33,079 nucleotides of DNA from Chara braunii (GCA_003427395.1 BFEA01000109.1:1539260-1572338); one strand, 5' to 3'. Shown: positions 1 to 10,735, numbered from the stretch's first letter. Numbers and translations: made by a program. The notes: generated by a model not told the origin, from the sequence alone.

Positions 1-834
1 GCCCTTTGATATGATGTAGGCTGGTTGGAATATCCCTTTGTTGTCTCATTTCGCAACCCTTTGTAGATTGAGCGACTGATACCGCATCCTCATTTTTGTC
101 AAGACATCATCTTCTTTCTTTGTAATCTTCTCATAATTCTCATTATCGTTGTACATCATAGTCATACTTGCTTCATACAATACTGGGCATTCCACCAGTG
201 TCGCCCCCAAGTTTCGGTCTAGTGGTGAGAGCACTAGACCCGCAAAATATTGTTTTAACCCCATAACGTACTCAGCATCATAGCCAACGTGGCGCAAGTC
301 ACTTTTTACACATATTTCTCTCCAATTTACATGCATCCTCTCTCCCGGACCAATCACGCCCATCTTTTTCAAAGGTTCCAGCGCGTCGTTGCATGCCATA
401 TTCACTTCTTTTTTTGTGAGGAGACTCCCCGACTGTGGTACGTTTTTTGCATTCTTTACAAAGTCTCAAATCCCTCCAATGTCATCCAATATAACCTGAA
501 CATGCCCATTGTATCTGGGCAGGTCGAAGTCTTTGCAAGTGCAGGTCTGACCACTTCCTCTTGCAAAACGCTGGTGATTATGCAGCATATCCCCGACAGA
601 TTTCTTTTTCTGCCAGACGGTTCTGATTCTGCCAATCAACAGATTAGATAGACAAACTGGAGCAATATTTTCCTTCATCCATTCTTTACCACATGCATGT
701 ACTTTCCTTTTACTCACCGAATCACAAAAAAGGAGCTTAATAGTAATCTTGTGTCTTGGGTTAATACCAAACAATTTCTTTGTGACTCTGGTGATAATAC
801 CCCTAGTGATTTGTCTTCCTCGATTGATACTCAA
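1..834 (-). pseudogene. Linker and start of Penelope-like reverse transcriptase
   Basis: Two open stretches, 834-466 and 405-46, share one frame and are split by a TGA at 468-466. The first ends with a Cys/His cluster (CTCKDFDLPRYNGHV) after SVGDMLHNHQRF, a pattern I associate with the linker before the reverse transcriptase in Penelope-like elements. The second has SPLDRNLGATLVECPVLYE, the segment that precedes reverse transcriptase motif 1. After a second in-frame TGA (48-46) the sequence continues toward an AY-x-I-x-K motif at the window edge. About 200 bases between 834 and 1049 hold a further frame change. The reverse-transcriptase core lies outside the window. Confidence 0.65.
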
Positions 835-1048
835 CAGTTTAACTTCCAGGCCTAATTCAACTAATTCCTCCAGATTCTTTTTATACAGTTATTTTTTCTT
901 CCGTGGTTGTTTGAGAATGGTTATTACTTCAGCTTTAGCAATCTCAGATCTGCTTTTTGTTTTTTTCAGATCCGTAATATACCATCCACCTCCCAATTAC
1001 CACTTTACTATGGCCATACAAGAGCTTGACCAAACCCCACGATTTCAG

Positions 1049-1700
1049 TCATTGCTCCCCTTCATTATTCACCAACAATATTTCTTTTTGGTTCCTTGCG
1101 CGCTTTAGAATTCTTAGGAGGTCAGGCTCAAAGTGCATTCCTAGCTGTTGACAATAAAAAAGCAAAACATTTTTACAACACACCCCTTTGCCCCTCGACT
1201 TTCGTTTACTTCTAGGTTTCCTCCTTGATGGTTTGTTTTTCTTTTTAACCATGTTCAAGCCTGGGTTCATACGTCCAATAATAAATTTCTCCATACTTGC
1301 CAGTACGTTTTTATCCCCAAACCAAAGCGGTATTGCCACATAGTTGTTGATGTCTACCTTACCCAACCACCTATGTATTTTTTGTCTTGGCTCGCTGGCC
1401 GCAGATCGAACATGTTCGGACCATCTAGTATGCAAAGCCCTCTCTGTCTTCCCAACATAGGTGGGCTTAAAGAAAGGGGAAATCAAAAGGTAAACACAAC
1501 TATTTCCAGTCAGCAAGTTGGCACATTCATCCTCCTTCAGATTCATCCAGTACTCAGTGAAACTCCTACCCCATTTTATATCACATGTAAGGCACAATGT
1601 TTTGAAACATTCCCAATTTCACAACTGATACTCCCTTCGTAGTGACTGGCCCAACCGGCCAGTTTCTTACAAACTCTCAACAGTGCACGCTTACTGGCAT
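1049..1700 (-). pseudogene. GIY-YIG endonuclease domain of Penelope-like element
   Basis: The open frame from 1597 to 1049 encodes 182 residues. GIY is represented by VYL (residues 35-37) and YIG by YVG (47-49), followed by the Arg/His segment TRWSEH (57-62), the likely metal-binding Glu at 103 in SMEKF, and NPGLN at 111-115. This is the full motif order of a GIY-YIG nuclease, which nicks target DNA to prime reverse transcription. A basic tail (KKKNKPSRRKPRSKRK) follows. Coding continues upstream in another frame to about 1700 (SKRALLRVCKKLAGW), so a frameshift lies near 1580-1600. The catalytic residues look intact although the gene is broken. A host GIY-YIG protein is unlikely given the reverse-transcriptase start downstream. 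Confidence 0.75.
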
Positions 1701-1703
1701 GCT

Positions 1704-3053
1704 TCAGTTTCCCGCTATGTCGTCGTCCTGGGCTTCTTCATCTGAGCTGGAACCGCTTTCCGATGAGTCCTCTGATCCTTCGCTCACCTTCTCATCATCA
1801 ATGTCATCCTGCTCCTCCACTGTCTTCTCCATCTTCAATAGCACCTCAAAGTCAAGTCTGGCTAGCTCCCATACCCCAGCCTCTTTCCGCTTGTATGGTA
1901 CCCCCTTCTTCTTGCACAGTTCCTGTATCTCTGTATAATGCATTGCATCGTACTATACAACGCGATCTTTAAAATACAGGCCCAACACACCTTCTTCAGT
2001 TTCTTTACCTTTTTCAGATTTTCCGCTTGATGGACCAGCCTCTCCTTTTTGTCCTTCATGCTCCATCCCATTTGCCACATTCATCGTCCCCTGCTCTCCT
2101 CCCATATTGCTGCTGCTTGCGTCTTTGCCTTTCGCTGCAAGAAGCTCCTTGATGAGGTCTTTCAATTCGGCCACCTCCTTGCTCCCTTCTACTGATCTTC
2201 AAACTTACTGCTAAGATTCTGCACCACTGCGTCCTGACCCTTGCTGCCTTCGTCCGAAGATACTTCAACTGGCTTTGCTTTTCTACCTGTTTTTCTCAGC
2301 AGGTTTGAACGTGATCTGACCTTCCCTTTCCTTTTTGCCGGAGACCCAGTATCCCTTTTCTTTTTTTCAGAGCTCGAATTTTCTCTCAACTCTCTCATCT
2401 CTTTTTCTGCTCTCAGCATTTTCAGCTCTTCCATCTCAGCCATCTTTAAACTCGACTTCTTCTCTACTTCCTCAAGTTTCTCAGACAGTATCCTCATAGA
2501 ACCTCCAAAGTTTGAGGCTATCCACTTCTTCATTTCCTCCTCCTTCCCTACCTCATCAACGTTCCCTTTCCCTTTGTCTTTTCCACCTTGCTTCTTGTTT
2601 TTCCCTTTACCTTGCATTTCTACTCCGGTGTCAGGTACTTTACCTTTTTTCTCCTCAACCTCCCATCCAAGTCCTCGTAATCTGGCAATCTTCTCCAGGT
2701 CCTTCTTACGCGCTTCCTCCACCACGTCTTTCAACTTTAATTTCTCGATGAAGTCAACATGTTCTCGTGTTAAGAACGCACGAGGTTGGTAGCTCCTGTT
2801 ACCACGACCGTAACCCCTGCTGAATTTGTGCAGGCACTGATTTCGGACCCCCAACTGCCCATTTCGCAGTAGCTGGGTTCATTCCATGACTCATCGGAAA
2901 TGCATACAGAGGGGTGGTATTCGGGAAGGATCGCGGAGCAGGGAAAGGATGCGGGTAGAATGCTTGAAAAGGAGGAAACGATGGGGCTGTTGCAGACTGG
3001 AAAGGAGGCAGAGGTGGTTAAGCTTGGGGAGGTTGTGGATTTGTATTCTCCAT
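1704..3053 (-). pseudogene. N-terminal region of Penelope-like ORF, frameshifted
   Basis: An ATG at 3053-3051 opens a Pro/Gln-rich stretch (starts MENTNPQPPQA) that meets a TAA at codon 12. It then continues in the same frame through Pro/Phe-rich sequence to about 2825, where the frame slips. 2854-2189 is a Lys/Glu-rich, probably coiled-coil segment containing RAFLTREHVDFIEKLKLKD. 2174-1953 and 1943-1704 lie in another shared frame, separated by stops. They contain a short SAP-like stretch (LCKKKGVPYKRKEAG) and an acidic Ser/Glu/Asp tail. No enzyme domain is seen; RNA binding or particle formation would be a guess. The longer frames on the opposite strand here are shadows of the Glu/Lys-rich coding. 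Confidence 0.55.
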
Positions 3054-4260
3054 CGTATACCTCCCACAATTCGACCACCTCCCCCACCCCCTTCCTCTAC
3101 CCTGCGCCCGCATACGGTGCAACCTCCCACGTTCCGTAGCTTCCTTCCCCACGTATCAGAAGGCAAGTATCTATATTAGGCATTCCCACGATAATCGTCC
3201 ATGATGTGATTGGTCGAAAAAATCGTCACCTGGAGTAAAACGGCCGACCGCCGCACATAACACCCGAAGACGAGGTATCTGAAGGCGAAGCGATACGCAT
3301 ACACATGCGTTGTATCCCCCTATTCAGATTCACAAATCCGACGCTCGTCACACGTGAAGAATAAGCGTCAATCTCCGAGGGCGGCTGCGGCCAGATACCT
3401 GCCAACGAATACGTCGTCGCACGTCCCCAATGAAGTCTTCACAATCACTCACGTTCAAAGTGTCCGCAATGGCGGCATCTCCATGCCACACCGTCGATGT
3501 TGGCAAGAAGTAATGTAACCCAATATTGTAACGAGCGCGCACCAATCCGTCACACTCCACCCTCGATTCTACTCTACCGCCACCTCCTGCCCAACCACGT
3601 ATACACCCCCTCATGTGCCACGATCAAGACACCATCCAACCTCGCTTGATCTGACGTTGCTACCCCCAAATTCCCTCAAGCCGGCCGGCCTCAGCCGGCG
3701 AAGTCCTGAGCACTCCTAACTCAAACGCACTCTCTCTGCTAGGATGCAACCATGCCCGGCATGTCAGTGGCACATGCTCCAGTACACCAATCCGAAGTGA
3801 AAGAAAGAAACCAAACATTGTCAAGGCTAAGGCCAACTAAAAGGCTGCACGATGTGAAAATGACCCGCCAGCTACCAAGAGTAAGATATGAAAACAAAAT
3901 TCATGTGAAGAATAGAAAGAAAGAATAGAAAGACGCGAACGAATGCTCATCTGCAACCCGAAAGTTACCGATGGCGCTGCCAGATCGCTACCCCAAGCTA
4001 CTGCATGGTCGATCTTGCAACTCTTTTGCATAGATACAAAAATCAGGTGTCCATGGACTTTACGTATCACAGCAAAGAACACCCAACAACGCTGGTAAAA
4101 ACGTACAGCGCTCGACCCTTCTGTCCGCTGCTCAGGCCAAGAGGAGTAAAAACTCCCGGTAACTCTCTTTTATCTACTATGTACGCCACACGGCCACACC
4201 AGTGCCGACTCAATGTTACTCCCTACATGACCGTTGGTAACACAACCCGGCCAACTCAGC
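3054..4260. other. Unassigned, no gene seen
   Basis: About 1.2 kb of mixed composition with only short, unconvincing open frames on either strand. The first few hundred bases may be the 5' untranslated part of the Penelope-like element, but no end or duplication was identified. Confidence 0.4.
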
Positions 4261-4658
4261 AAAGAAAATTGAAAAATGAAAAATAAAAAATAAATAAAAC
4301 ATAAAAATAAAAATGAAAAATATTAAAATTTACTTATCGGGAAACATCTCTCACATCGAACAGCCCTACTAGGCCGATTTACCCAAGCCTCGTCATTGTT
4401 TTCCTTTTCACTTTTTTTGGCCGCTGCCCGGTGGAGTCCTCCTTTTTTTTAAAAAGGTTCCAACCTTGAAAAATCCGTACCCCAACAGACCATATATCTC
4501 ATAATAAAAAATGACAAAAAAAAACTCCAGTTTTTTTTTATATTTATTTGTTTATTTTTTTTAAAATCAAATTCAGTTTTTTTTTTTTTTTTAATCGTAA
4601 ACGAAGTCGGATTCCAAAAAAAAAAAGGGGGTTGTAGGGCTTAAAATTCACTACAACC

Positions 4659-4701
<43 letters not shown>

Positions 4702-4720
4702 AACCTATTATTTAATTCAG
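4261..4720. repeat. AT-rich low-complexity tract with (AT)n and a 10-bp hairpin
   Basis: The stretch is dominated by A and T runs. A perfect dinucleotide (AT)n lies at 4661-4698. Immediately before it, GGGGTTGTAG (4628-4637) and CTACAACCCC (4651-4660) form a perfect 10-bp stem with a 13-nt loop. No coding is visible. Confidence 0.85.
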
Positions 4721-4740
4721 AAAAATTCGGATAAAATCGG

Positions 4741-4823
4741 GTCCGCGGCGCGGACCAGGTCGGCCGCGGACGCAGCCCCATCTGCGTCCGCCATCCGAGA
4801 TCGGACCCGCGGACGCGTCCGCG
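4741..4823. repeat. Cluster of three perfect GC-rich palindromes
   Basis: Three CpG-dense inverted repeats sit within 83 bp: a 7-bp stem with a 1-nt centre at 4741-4755, a 9-bp stem (CGGACGCAG / CTGCGTCCG, 4767-4775 and 4782-4790) with loop CCCCAT, and a 16-bp perfect palindrome at 4808-4823. All reuse GTCCGCG/CGCGGAC words. The cluster borders the AT tract, giving a sharp composition change. Confidence 0.85.
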
Positions 4824-5460
4824 AGTGTTTTATAGCTTTTGTTGACAAATGATTGAAGAAGACTTGTGATCTGTTTGGCGCTGGACACTTGAACTCAAGA
4901 TACTCTTTGTATAATGTGACTTTGATAATATGAGCTGCAAAATCTGGTTCTCATTCTATCTCGTCTTGGCTTTGTGTGAGACTACTTTATCTATGTGATG
5001 ACATTTACGCATGCACTGTGAATACTCCAGCAAGTTGTAAACAGTCAGGTTCCATGCACCATCTGAACGCGCTAAACATACGTTCAAAGGGTGTGTGAGC
5101 GCGTTCAAACGCGCCACGTGGCATTGGGTAGGAGAAAAGTGAACGCACACCCCCGGCAGGCGTGCGTGTGTGGGAAGCTACCGGGGGCACGAGCAGTTTG
5201 AAAAAAAAAAATTAAAAAAAATTGTGTGTGTGTGTGTATGTGGTTGTGTTGCATGTGTGTGCCACATGAGTCATGCGTGAGTACGACACGTCATACTCGC
5301 GCTGCTCCGACCAGCAACGTCGGCACACTGTGAGCAAGGTGCAAGTCGCGGAGGTGATTTTAAACGCGACCGGGAGACATTCAATCTTGCCTTGTGTTTA
5401 GAAGGGAAAATACAAGAAAATTTATACTAACTCTCTGCACCTTTGTATTATTACGAGCAT
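4824..5460. other. Unassigned, with a short (GT)n
   Basis: No convincing gene. An imperfect (GT)n lies at about 5223-5250. The block 5080-5180 carries several GCG/CGC words and a CACGTG palindrome, but nothing I can name. Confidence 0.4.
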
Positions 5461-5462
5461 AT

Positions 5463-5975
5463 GACTGAACCGCCCTAACTTAAGGGTACGCTCAGCCTGC
5501 CCGAATTACCTTTATTATATTCTTCATTTGCTTTTCTCTTTTTCTTGTTCTACCTGACTAACTGACTAGCTTTCCTAACTTAGGGTGCCCGGCCTGTCAG
5601 AATATAAGTTCATATAATATATATCAAAATTTTATACTTTAGTTGATCTTTTTGTTCATGGCTTATGACTGAACTGCCCTAACTTAAGGGTACGCTCAAC
5701 CTCATGCCTTTGTCCCCCTCAGAAGAAACATACACAGAACTGAGTCTACGCAACTTAGAATATTCCCAGCTCTGTTTTCAGCAACCCATAAAAAAAACAT
5801 CAGGATTCTGAATCCTCCCAACTTAGGGTGTCCGTCCTCCTGTTCAGAAACCCCAAAAAGAAACAAGTGACTGGACCGTTCCAACTTAGGATAGGCCCAT
5901 CCCAGAAAGATCATACAGTCAGCCCCGCAACCATAAATAAAACACAGCACTGAGCCCACATCAACTTAGAGGAGC
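5463..5975 (+). repeat. Diverged repeat around an AACTTAGGG core
   Basis: The core AACTTAGGG or AACTTAAGGG, usually preceded by CTGA...CC and followed by GTRC/GTGYCC, appears at about 5477, 5577, 5681, 5752, 5820, 5883 and 5963. The first and third units share ATGACTGAAC-GCCCTAACTTAAGGGTACGCTCA almost entirely. Spacing is 63-104 bp, so this is an irregular, old tandem array. No coding seen. Confidence 0.6.
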
Positions 5976-6244
5976 TCAGCCTTGGGTTGACCCGGTCAAA
6001 CGCATGCAGACGCCTTCATCCCACCTTCCCCCAGTTCATTCTGTCTGAATTCACTCAGAGTAAAAGTCTGATTTCTCACATACAACTGTTGGTTTACCCT
6101 TCACAATACATGTCCTGACATATATAGTTAAACAGAAAGTAATATCCTTACATAGTTGTATTCAGATACCCAGGGGATAGTAGATAGGGGAAGGGATCAC
6201 ACGCGTCAATGAAATTATACCTGAAGTTCCCTGCCTTCAGAACC

Positions 6245-6335
6245 CCGCCTGGGTTCCAGCAAAGTTCCCGCAATCGGTGGGTGGACCTCCCACAAGGTCT
6301 TGCCGGAGTCCTACGGGTTGCAATCCCGCCTGCCG
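6245..6335 (+). repeat. Possible tRNA-derived SINE head
   Basis: ACGGG-TTGCAAT-CCCGC at 6313-6329 has the 5+7+5 geometry of a tRNA T-arm with four of five pairs. It resembles a Pol III B box with changes. An A-box-like TCGGTGGGTGG lies about 50 bases upstream. No A tail or duplication was found; this could be chance. Confidence 0.3.
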
Positions 6336-6589
6336 CCTTCCTATCGTAGCCTCAGACTAGACTGAGAGTAAGAAGGATAGAGGGAGATAGAGTAGACTCT
6401 CGAGGTCCAAGGGGGATGCGCTCAGACTCACGGGAGAGGGCCTTGGAATCTGGATGCGCCTGAGGGCCCCGCAATGATGGCCAGTAACGCAGCAGACGTA
6501 GCCAAGTCCTGTCCTGAATGCAGAATACGAGCCCCCAGACTGCCCTCCAAGTCACAGCAATAGCCCCAAGCAGCGTCTGCTCTCTCCCT

Positions 6590-8520
6590 CGAGCCTACAG
6601 TCGTGCGTAGCTAATGCACAATAAGGTGCACAGCGAAATCCCCCAATCGAAAATACCGTAGAGTACTAGGTGCACAACAAAGTGGTACCGCAGCAATCCC
6701 TCAAAGACACAGTGCCACATAGCCTGAGTGTTGTGGCAGCCCGATCCAGCAGCAGTGTTAGTAACTGTAACAACCCCCACTGGATCGCTGCAGCAGCCCA
6801 ATAAGGCTCAATCAATACCCAGTCTACGGCTGCAGCCTCCGAAAAAACAGTAACGATACAGCCACCGTAGCAGTAGCATATGATGCGCACAGCAGTGGTC
6901 CGTAGTGGGGAACAGCGCCCGACTTTCACAGTAGTGCCTAAAGTTGTGCCCAACAAAGTGTCACAGCGCCGTACCGCTCAATACACAGCAGCGTACATCC
7001 TACGATGTACTTAACATAATGCACAGTAGTGCACTCAACAGTATGCTCAATACCGCAAAGTGGGACTCCTCAGTATGCTTGAGCACATGCCCCTTCCCTC
7101 ACAATTTCCCAAGTGACAGCAGTAACTTCTCACCAGCAGCAAACCTCAGTTGCTTTGCTGCCATACTCCTCACGAGGGTCGTGTTGACGAGCTCGATGAT
7201 CCTTACGTTCCTCCTTCCTGCCACCCACACAACTCATAAAAAACCTCTTCCCTCCTGCCAACATGAGCGGATATACTGTCAACCGTTGAGATGAGTGCCC
7301 CGCAATGTCCAAAGGAGTGGGCATGAATCATGGTTAGGGCACCTAGCACAGTCTGAAAGAAAAGGCATCCAAAGTGTTCTTTAACAGGCAGTTACTGAAG
7401 CACGTAGAACCACCAGTCCTGGTAACCCAGTGACCTGACGTAATGGCCCTGATCTCGCAGCAACCACCGTAGCAGTATACAGATACTAGAAGTAGCAACC
7501 GTAGTGCCATATGTCAAAAAGCTCAACGATGCTGGAGAGGAACTTCCTTACGACTGTGCTCGAGGGCATAACAATAACATCTGTAAGATTCCCAGTTTCT
7601 GTGCGCAGCAACCAACTTAACTAGATCTGTGTTAAAAGCAACTGAAATCGCCCAGTCACAGCCGCAATCAGTATATGCAGTCGCCCTGATCTCCTTGGCT
7701 AATTACCTGTCTGTCCTTCTGAGAAACCTGTCAATTTGTTACCGTAGTTAACTCAAAAAGTCATTCCCCCACTGTCTTCAGTAATAAGCTTTTTCCCTCT
7801 CCTTGGCAATGATCCGTGCTCTACGCCTGCTCGTCATAGTGGCCAAGCGAACCTGACCCTGATACTGAGACCGGGTTAAACGTATGTAGCAAGCACCACA
7901 CAACCATGCGGCGGATGGCAGTGCCTGACAGTATAGTATTCAACTGCCACCCTTATTGTAATACTGATCCCAACCACTGCAATAACCCACTGAAGGGATC
8001 AGTAGTAGTAACAATAGCCCAGAACACAGCGTTCCACCTGCACTAGGTAGTCTGTGACTTCAGCCAACTGCTAGGCTCAAGGTTCCCAGGTACCGCAATA
8101 GCTCCAGACTCCCAGCCGTGTAGCCGTCTTTAATGCATCTCAATTCCAAGGGGCGATGTTAGCGCAATCTTGATAGTTTGAAGACAACATCGGCTCCAAT
8201 ACATTCCGTCGTACCCATCAGTTTTTAACAGCAGCACTTCGACCAGTCGTCCACAACTGCAATCTGAGTCTACAGAACACTCTGTTCAGACTATGATAAG
8301 CGGTTTTCCTCAACAACTTCCAATCCTCAGCCAACCAACAGCCTCCATTCAGACTAAACAAGGAAAACGTAACTGCAATCACTACCCGTCAGTATCAAAT
8401 CCCCCTCATATAGTACTAACCCTGTTGTCCTTACCTCTGCTGCAGTAGCTTACTAGAATCTTCAGAAGTCGTCTAATGATGATTATCCGACCTCACAAGG
8501 AAGTAGCATTACGCTGTCCT
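6590..8520. repeat. Degenerate low-complexity tract rich in CAG, CAGC and TAGT words
   Basis: Nearly 2 kb is filled with recurring words such as CAGCAGT, GTAGCAGTA, CAGTAGTGC and CCGCAGCAAT. Partial units recur: TGCACAACAAAGTGG near 6671 and TGCCCAACAAAGTGT near 6947, each followed by an ACCGC-containing stretch and CTCAA. No frame stays open for long. It reads as a much-diverged satellite or an eroded non-coding element. Confidence 0.4.
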
Positions 8521-10430
8521 AATCCCTCTTTTCAGCACCTAACTCACCTCCCCAACTGTGTGAAATACTGACGAATTCTCTACCGAAAAACGGGACAATC
8601 CAGATCACGATTGGACGTATCTGGCCATAGTCACAAGGGGCACAGGCTCGGCCTGCAGCGAAGCGGATAGTCAACCTGCAGCAGTGGTGAAGGCTAACCA
8701 AGTAAACTCTCCTCTCTCTCTCTCTCTATGTGAATAGGAGTAGTGTGTCGTCGACCTTTCTCTTGTAAGAGAGAATTCAGAGGTCTGTTGAAAGGAGCTC
8801 CGGGTCGCAGCTCTCTCTCTGCTAGTGGTGCCTTCCTTTGCCCCACACTAGTAGATGGCCAGCTCCCCTCCTGTTACCACTAACAGGTTCTAGTGTATCC
8901 CACCCGAAACCTTAGTCAGATTCGTCCAATCTTTTTTTTTTTTTTTTTTTTTTGCAGCAGCAGCTACTCGCCTCGATAAATGAGACGCACAACGAGCCTG
9001 ATGATGATGGAGACAACGAACTAGAGGCCGAGAGGCACTATGAGGACACCCTCCGTGGCAGATGATTATAACAGATATGGCGAGGAACAGGCGTGCATGA
9101 CGAATAATCACCAGCCTATTGTTCAAAGATAACAACATCCCTCCGCCATGACGACCACCACAGTGTCATTATGTAAACACGACCATCCCCCCTGGTGAAG
9201 GTGATCCACCAAAATTGCCACGATGACCATGATCTGTAGGATCAGAACTGTTGTATTTACTCCAAAGAATCTCCCGCTCAGAATATGAAGAGATACATAG
9301 TCACATCTCAAAAACTCCCCGCTATTGCCCCGCAGCCTCTCCTGTTTGTGCCGCCCAAACTAACAATTTGACGTAAAAACTAATACTTCCATCGCGCTCG
9401 CCCTGCCCCAAAACCTCAATTTCGACTCTTCACTTGCCCAATTTCGTCAAGAAATGGGCAGAATAACGTATTTTCTTCTTCGTTTCCGTTTTCCCTCCGT
9501 CCTCTACCGCGCACCTTCTTTTTCTTCCAGCTCCTTTCTCTATTATCTAAACGCCGAGTCGATACCATTCAACTCGCCCATATAAAAAAAAAACCACTTC
9601 GCTTCATTCCTTGCCTGATTCCATTAAAGGTTGAGCAGGCCACGGATTCCTCCCTTCGCCATATCCACTTTTCTCCCTGGTCACTTGCCCTTTCCCATCT
9701 TCACGTACCTAGACTGGATCACGGCCAGATTTGTGCATCTTCCTTCAGCAGTTCTGTTCCCTCTGTTTCTTTCTCACAGTAGATGAACAACTCACTTTGT
9801 CAAGGGAGTGGAACTCCTAGAATGATGACGAAGGCCGTAGCTCGATGGAGATGGAAATCTACCACTTCGGGGAAAGCCTACGTACTCGAAGTGCAGCCTT
9901 GGTGGCTACTATCCTCCCCTCACCAAGTACACGACCATAGTAAGATGCTTACTGGCACTTCGACGTTGTGGCCTGTTCGGTCACCAATAGAGCTGCTCAG
10001 CCTCAGTTATGGCCATCAGCGGTGCGTGAAGAAGACGCCCTACACATACACCCACAAAATAACGCAGCGGGGGAGCAACGTGCCCTCCACCGAATCCGCT
10101 ATGAGAAGCAATTGAGTGAAGCCTTCAGCCTTTTCTACTCGAATTCTCACAGCAGGCACCTTACCAACCTATCTGTCCATCCACACAGCTACCATCTACG
10201 GCCAGCCTTTCAAGATTTCCCTACATGCACCTAGATGGGAACCTATATATATAAAAAAAAGAACAAACAACCCCACGGACCTACCCGTTTTCAGAAAAAA
10301 TGGAAGAAAAAAGAAATACAAAACAAACCAGCTGGGCTGAAAAAAAAAGGTCCAGCTCGTCAAGTGAGGCCACCAGCCTACCAACTACGATCTGCAGATC
10401 AGGCCCGGCGGCCCAAACTTGGTGAGCCAG
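8521..10430. other. Unassigned, with (CT)n and poly(T) tracts
   Basis: No gene is supported. A (CT)n lies at about 8709-8728 and a 22-base poly(T) at 8932-8953. Open frames here are short and show no recognisable motif. Confidence 0.4.
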
Positions 10431-10480
10431 AAATACAATTTTTTGACCACGGAATCAAATCCGGCAAGGTCCAAACCAAG

Positions 10481-10484
10481 AAAA
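10481..10484 (-). terminator. T4 Pol III terminator
   Basis: First run of four T on the minus strand downstream of the A/B boxes; plus strand reads GAAAAC. Confidence 0.45.
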
Positions 10485-10522
10485 CAGCAGCCATAGTTGG
10501 GCATAGCCCCTCACTAGTGTGT

Positions 10523-10582
10523 CGCAGGGGTCATGCTAATCTTCTCTGTATCGTTCTAATTTTAACAAATGTCCCGAAGGAC
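10523..10582 (-). ncRNA. U6 snRNA-derived segment (truncated)
   Basis: The minus strand starts GTCCTTCGGGACAT, the U6 5' stem-loop, and carries ACAGAGAAGATTAGCATG, which contains the invariant ACAGAGA box and the AGC triad that pairs with U2, then ACCCCTGCG. Identity to plant U6 is high over about 60 nt. The 3' part that forms the internal stem-loop and binds Lsm proteins is missing. A GACACAC word right after could be the U6 GACACGC segment following an internal deletion of 7-8 nt. A functional U6 is excluded by the lost 3' half and by the lack of an upstream plant USE and TATA box. Confidence 0.88.
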
Positions 10583-10662
10583 CGCACCATACACGCAGCG
10601 ACCCGGCTGTTGTCGGGCCATTCGCCTCATTCTCGAGCTGACCGGCCTCGAGTCCCATCGAC

Positions 10663-10718
10663 GGGATTCGAGCACAGGTCTGCACTTTCACTAGCCCGTG
10701 GATGTATCCACTGAGCCA
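10663..10718 (-). promoter_or_regulatory. Internal Pol III promoter, A and B boxes of tRNA-like head
   Basis: The A box TGGCTCAGTGG (10718-10708) fits the consensus TRGCNNARYGG exactly. The B box GCTCGAATCCC (10673-10663) differs from GTTCGANTCC by one base in its core. The gap between them is 34 nt, typical for tRNA genes and tRNA-derived SINEs. The T-arm stem pairs poorly, so this is a SINE-type head and not a working tRNA. Confidence 0.7.
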
Positions 10719-10735
10719 GGCTTTCGGGTTAGTCC

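Larger units (their letters stand above)
1..3053 (-). mobile_element. Penelope-like retroelement, 5' part, decayed
   Basis: Coding potential runs right to left through this block and stays recognisable despite stops and frame changes. In order it shows a Pro/Gln-rich start, a Lys/Glu-rich region, a GIY-YIG nuclease, a Cys/His linker and the first part of a reverse transcriptase that leaves the window at base 1. An endonuclease placed before the reverse transcriptase is the permuted order known for the Naiad/Chlamys group of Penelope-like elements; classical Penelope elements carry it at the C-terminus. The frame changes several times (codon ends modulo 3 run 2, 1, 2, 0, 1, 0), so the copy is dead. 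The 5' end is set at the first plausible ATG (3053); the true element end was not found. Assignment to the permuted group is inference from domain order. Confidence 0.75.
10481..10730 (-). mobile_element. Composite Pol III retroposon: tRNA-like head plus U6 snRNA segment
   Basis: Read on the minus strand, a tRNA-like head (10730 to about 10650) is followed about 80 nt later by 60 nt that match U6 spliceosomal RNA from its 5' end, then about 40 nt of unrelated sequence ending at T4 (10484-10481). A and B boxes are correctly ordered and spaced. No other TTTT occurs between the boxes and this T4, so a single Pol III transcript of about 245 nt is possible. I know snRNA-headed SINEs for U1 and U2, but not a tRNA head plus U6 body. 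No A tail or target duplication was found. Alternatives are a dicistronic tRNA-U6 gene remnant or a chance juxtaposition of a SINE and a U6 pseudogene. Confidence 0.65.

Noticed and set aside
2241-2792. 183-codon Ser/Phe-rich plus-strand frame
   Set aside because: Antisense shadow of the Lys/Glu-rich Penelope-like region.
5463-5975. CRISPR-like array
   Set aside because: Units are imperfect, spacing is irregular, and the setting is eukaryotic.
10523-10582. Functional U6 gene
   Set aside because: The 3' half is missing and no plant USE or TATA element lies upstream.
10235-10714. 159-codon plus-strand frame
   Set aside because: It lies antisense across the U6 and tRNA-like segments; no protein motif.
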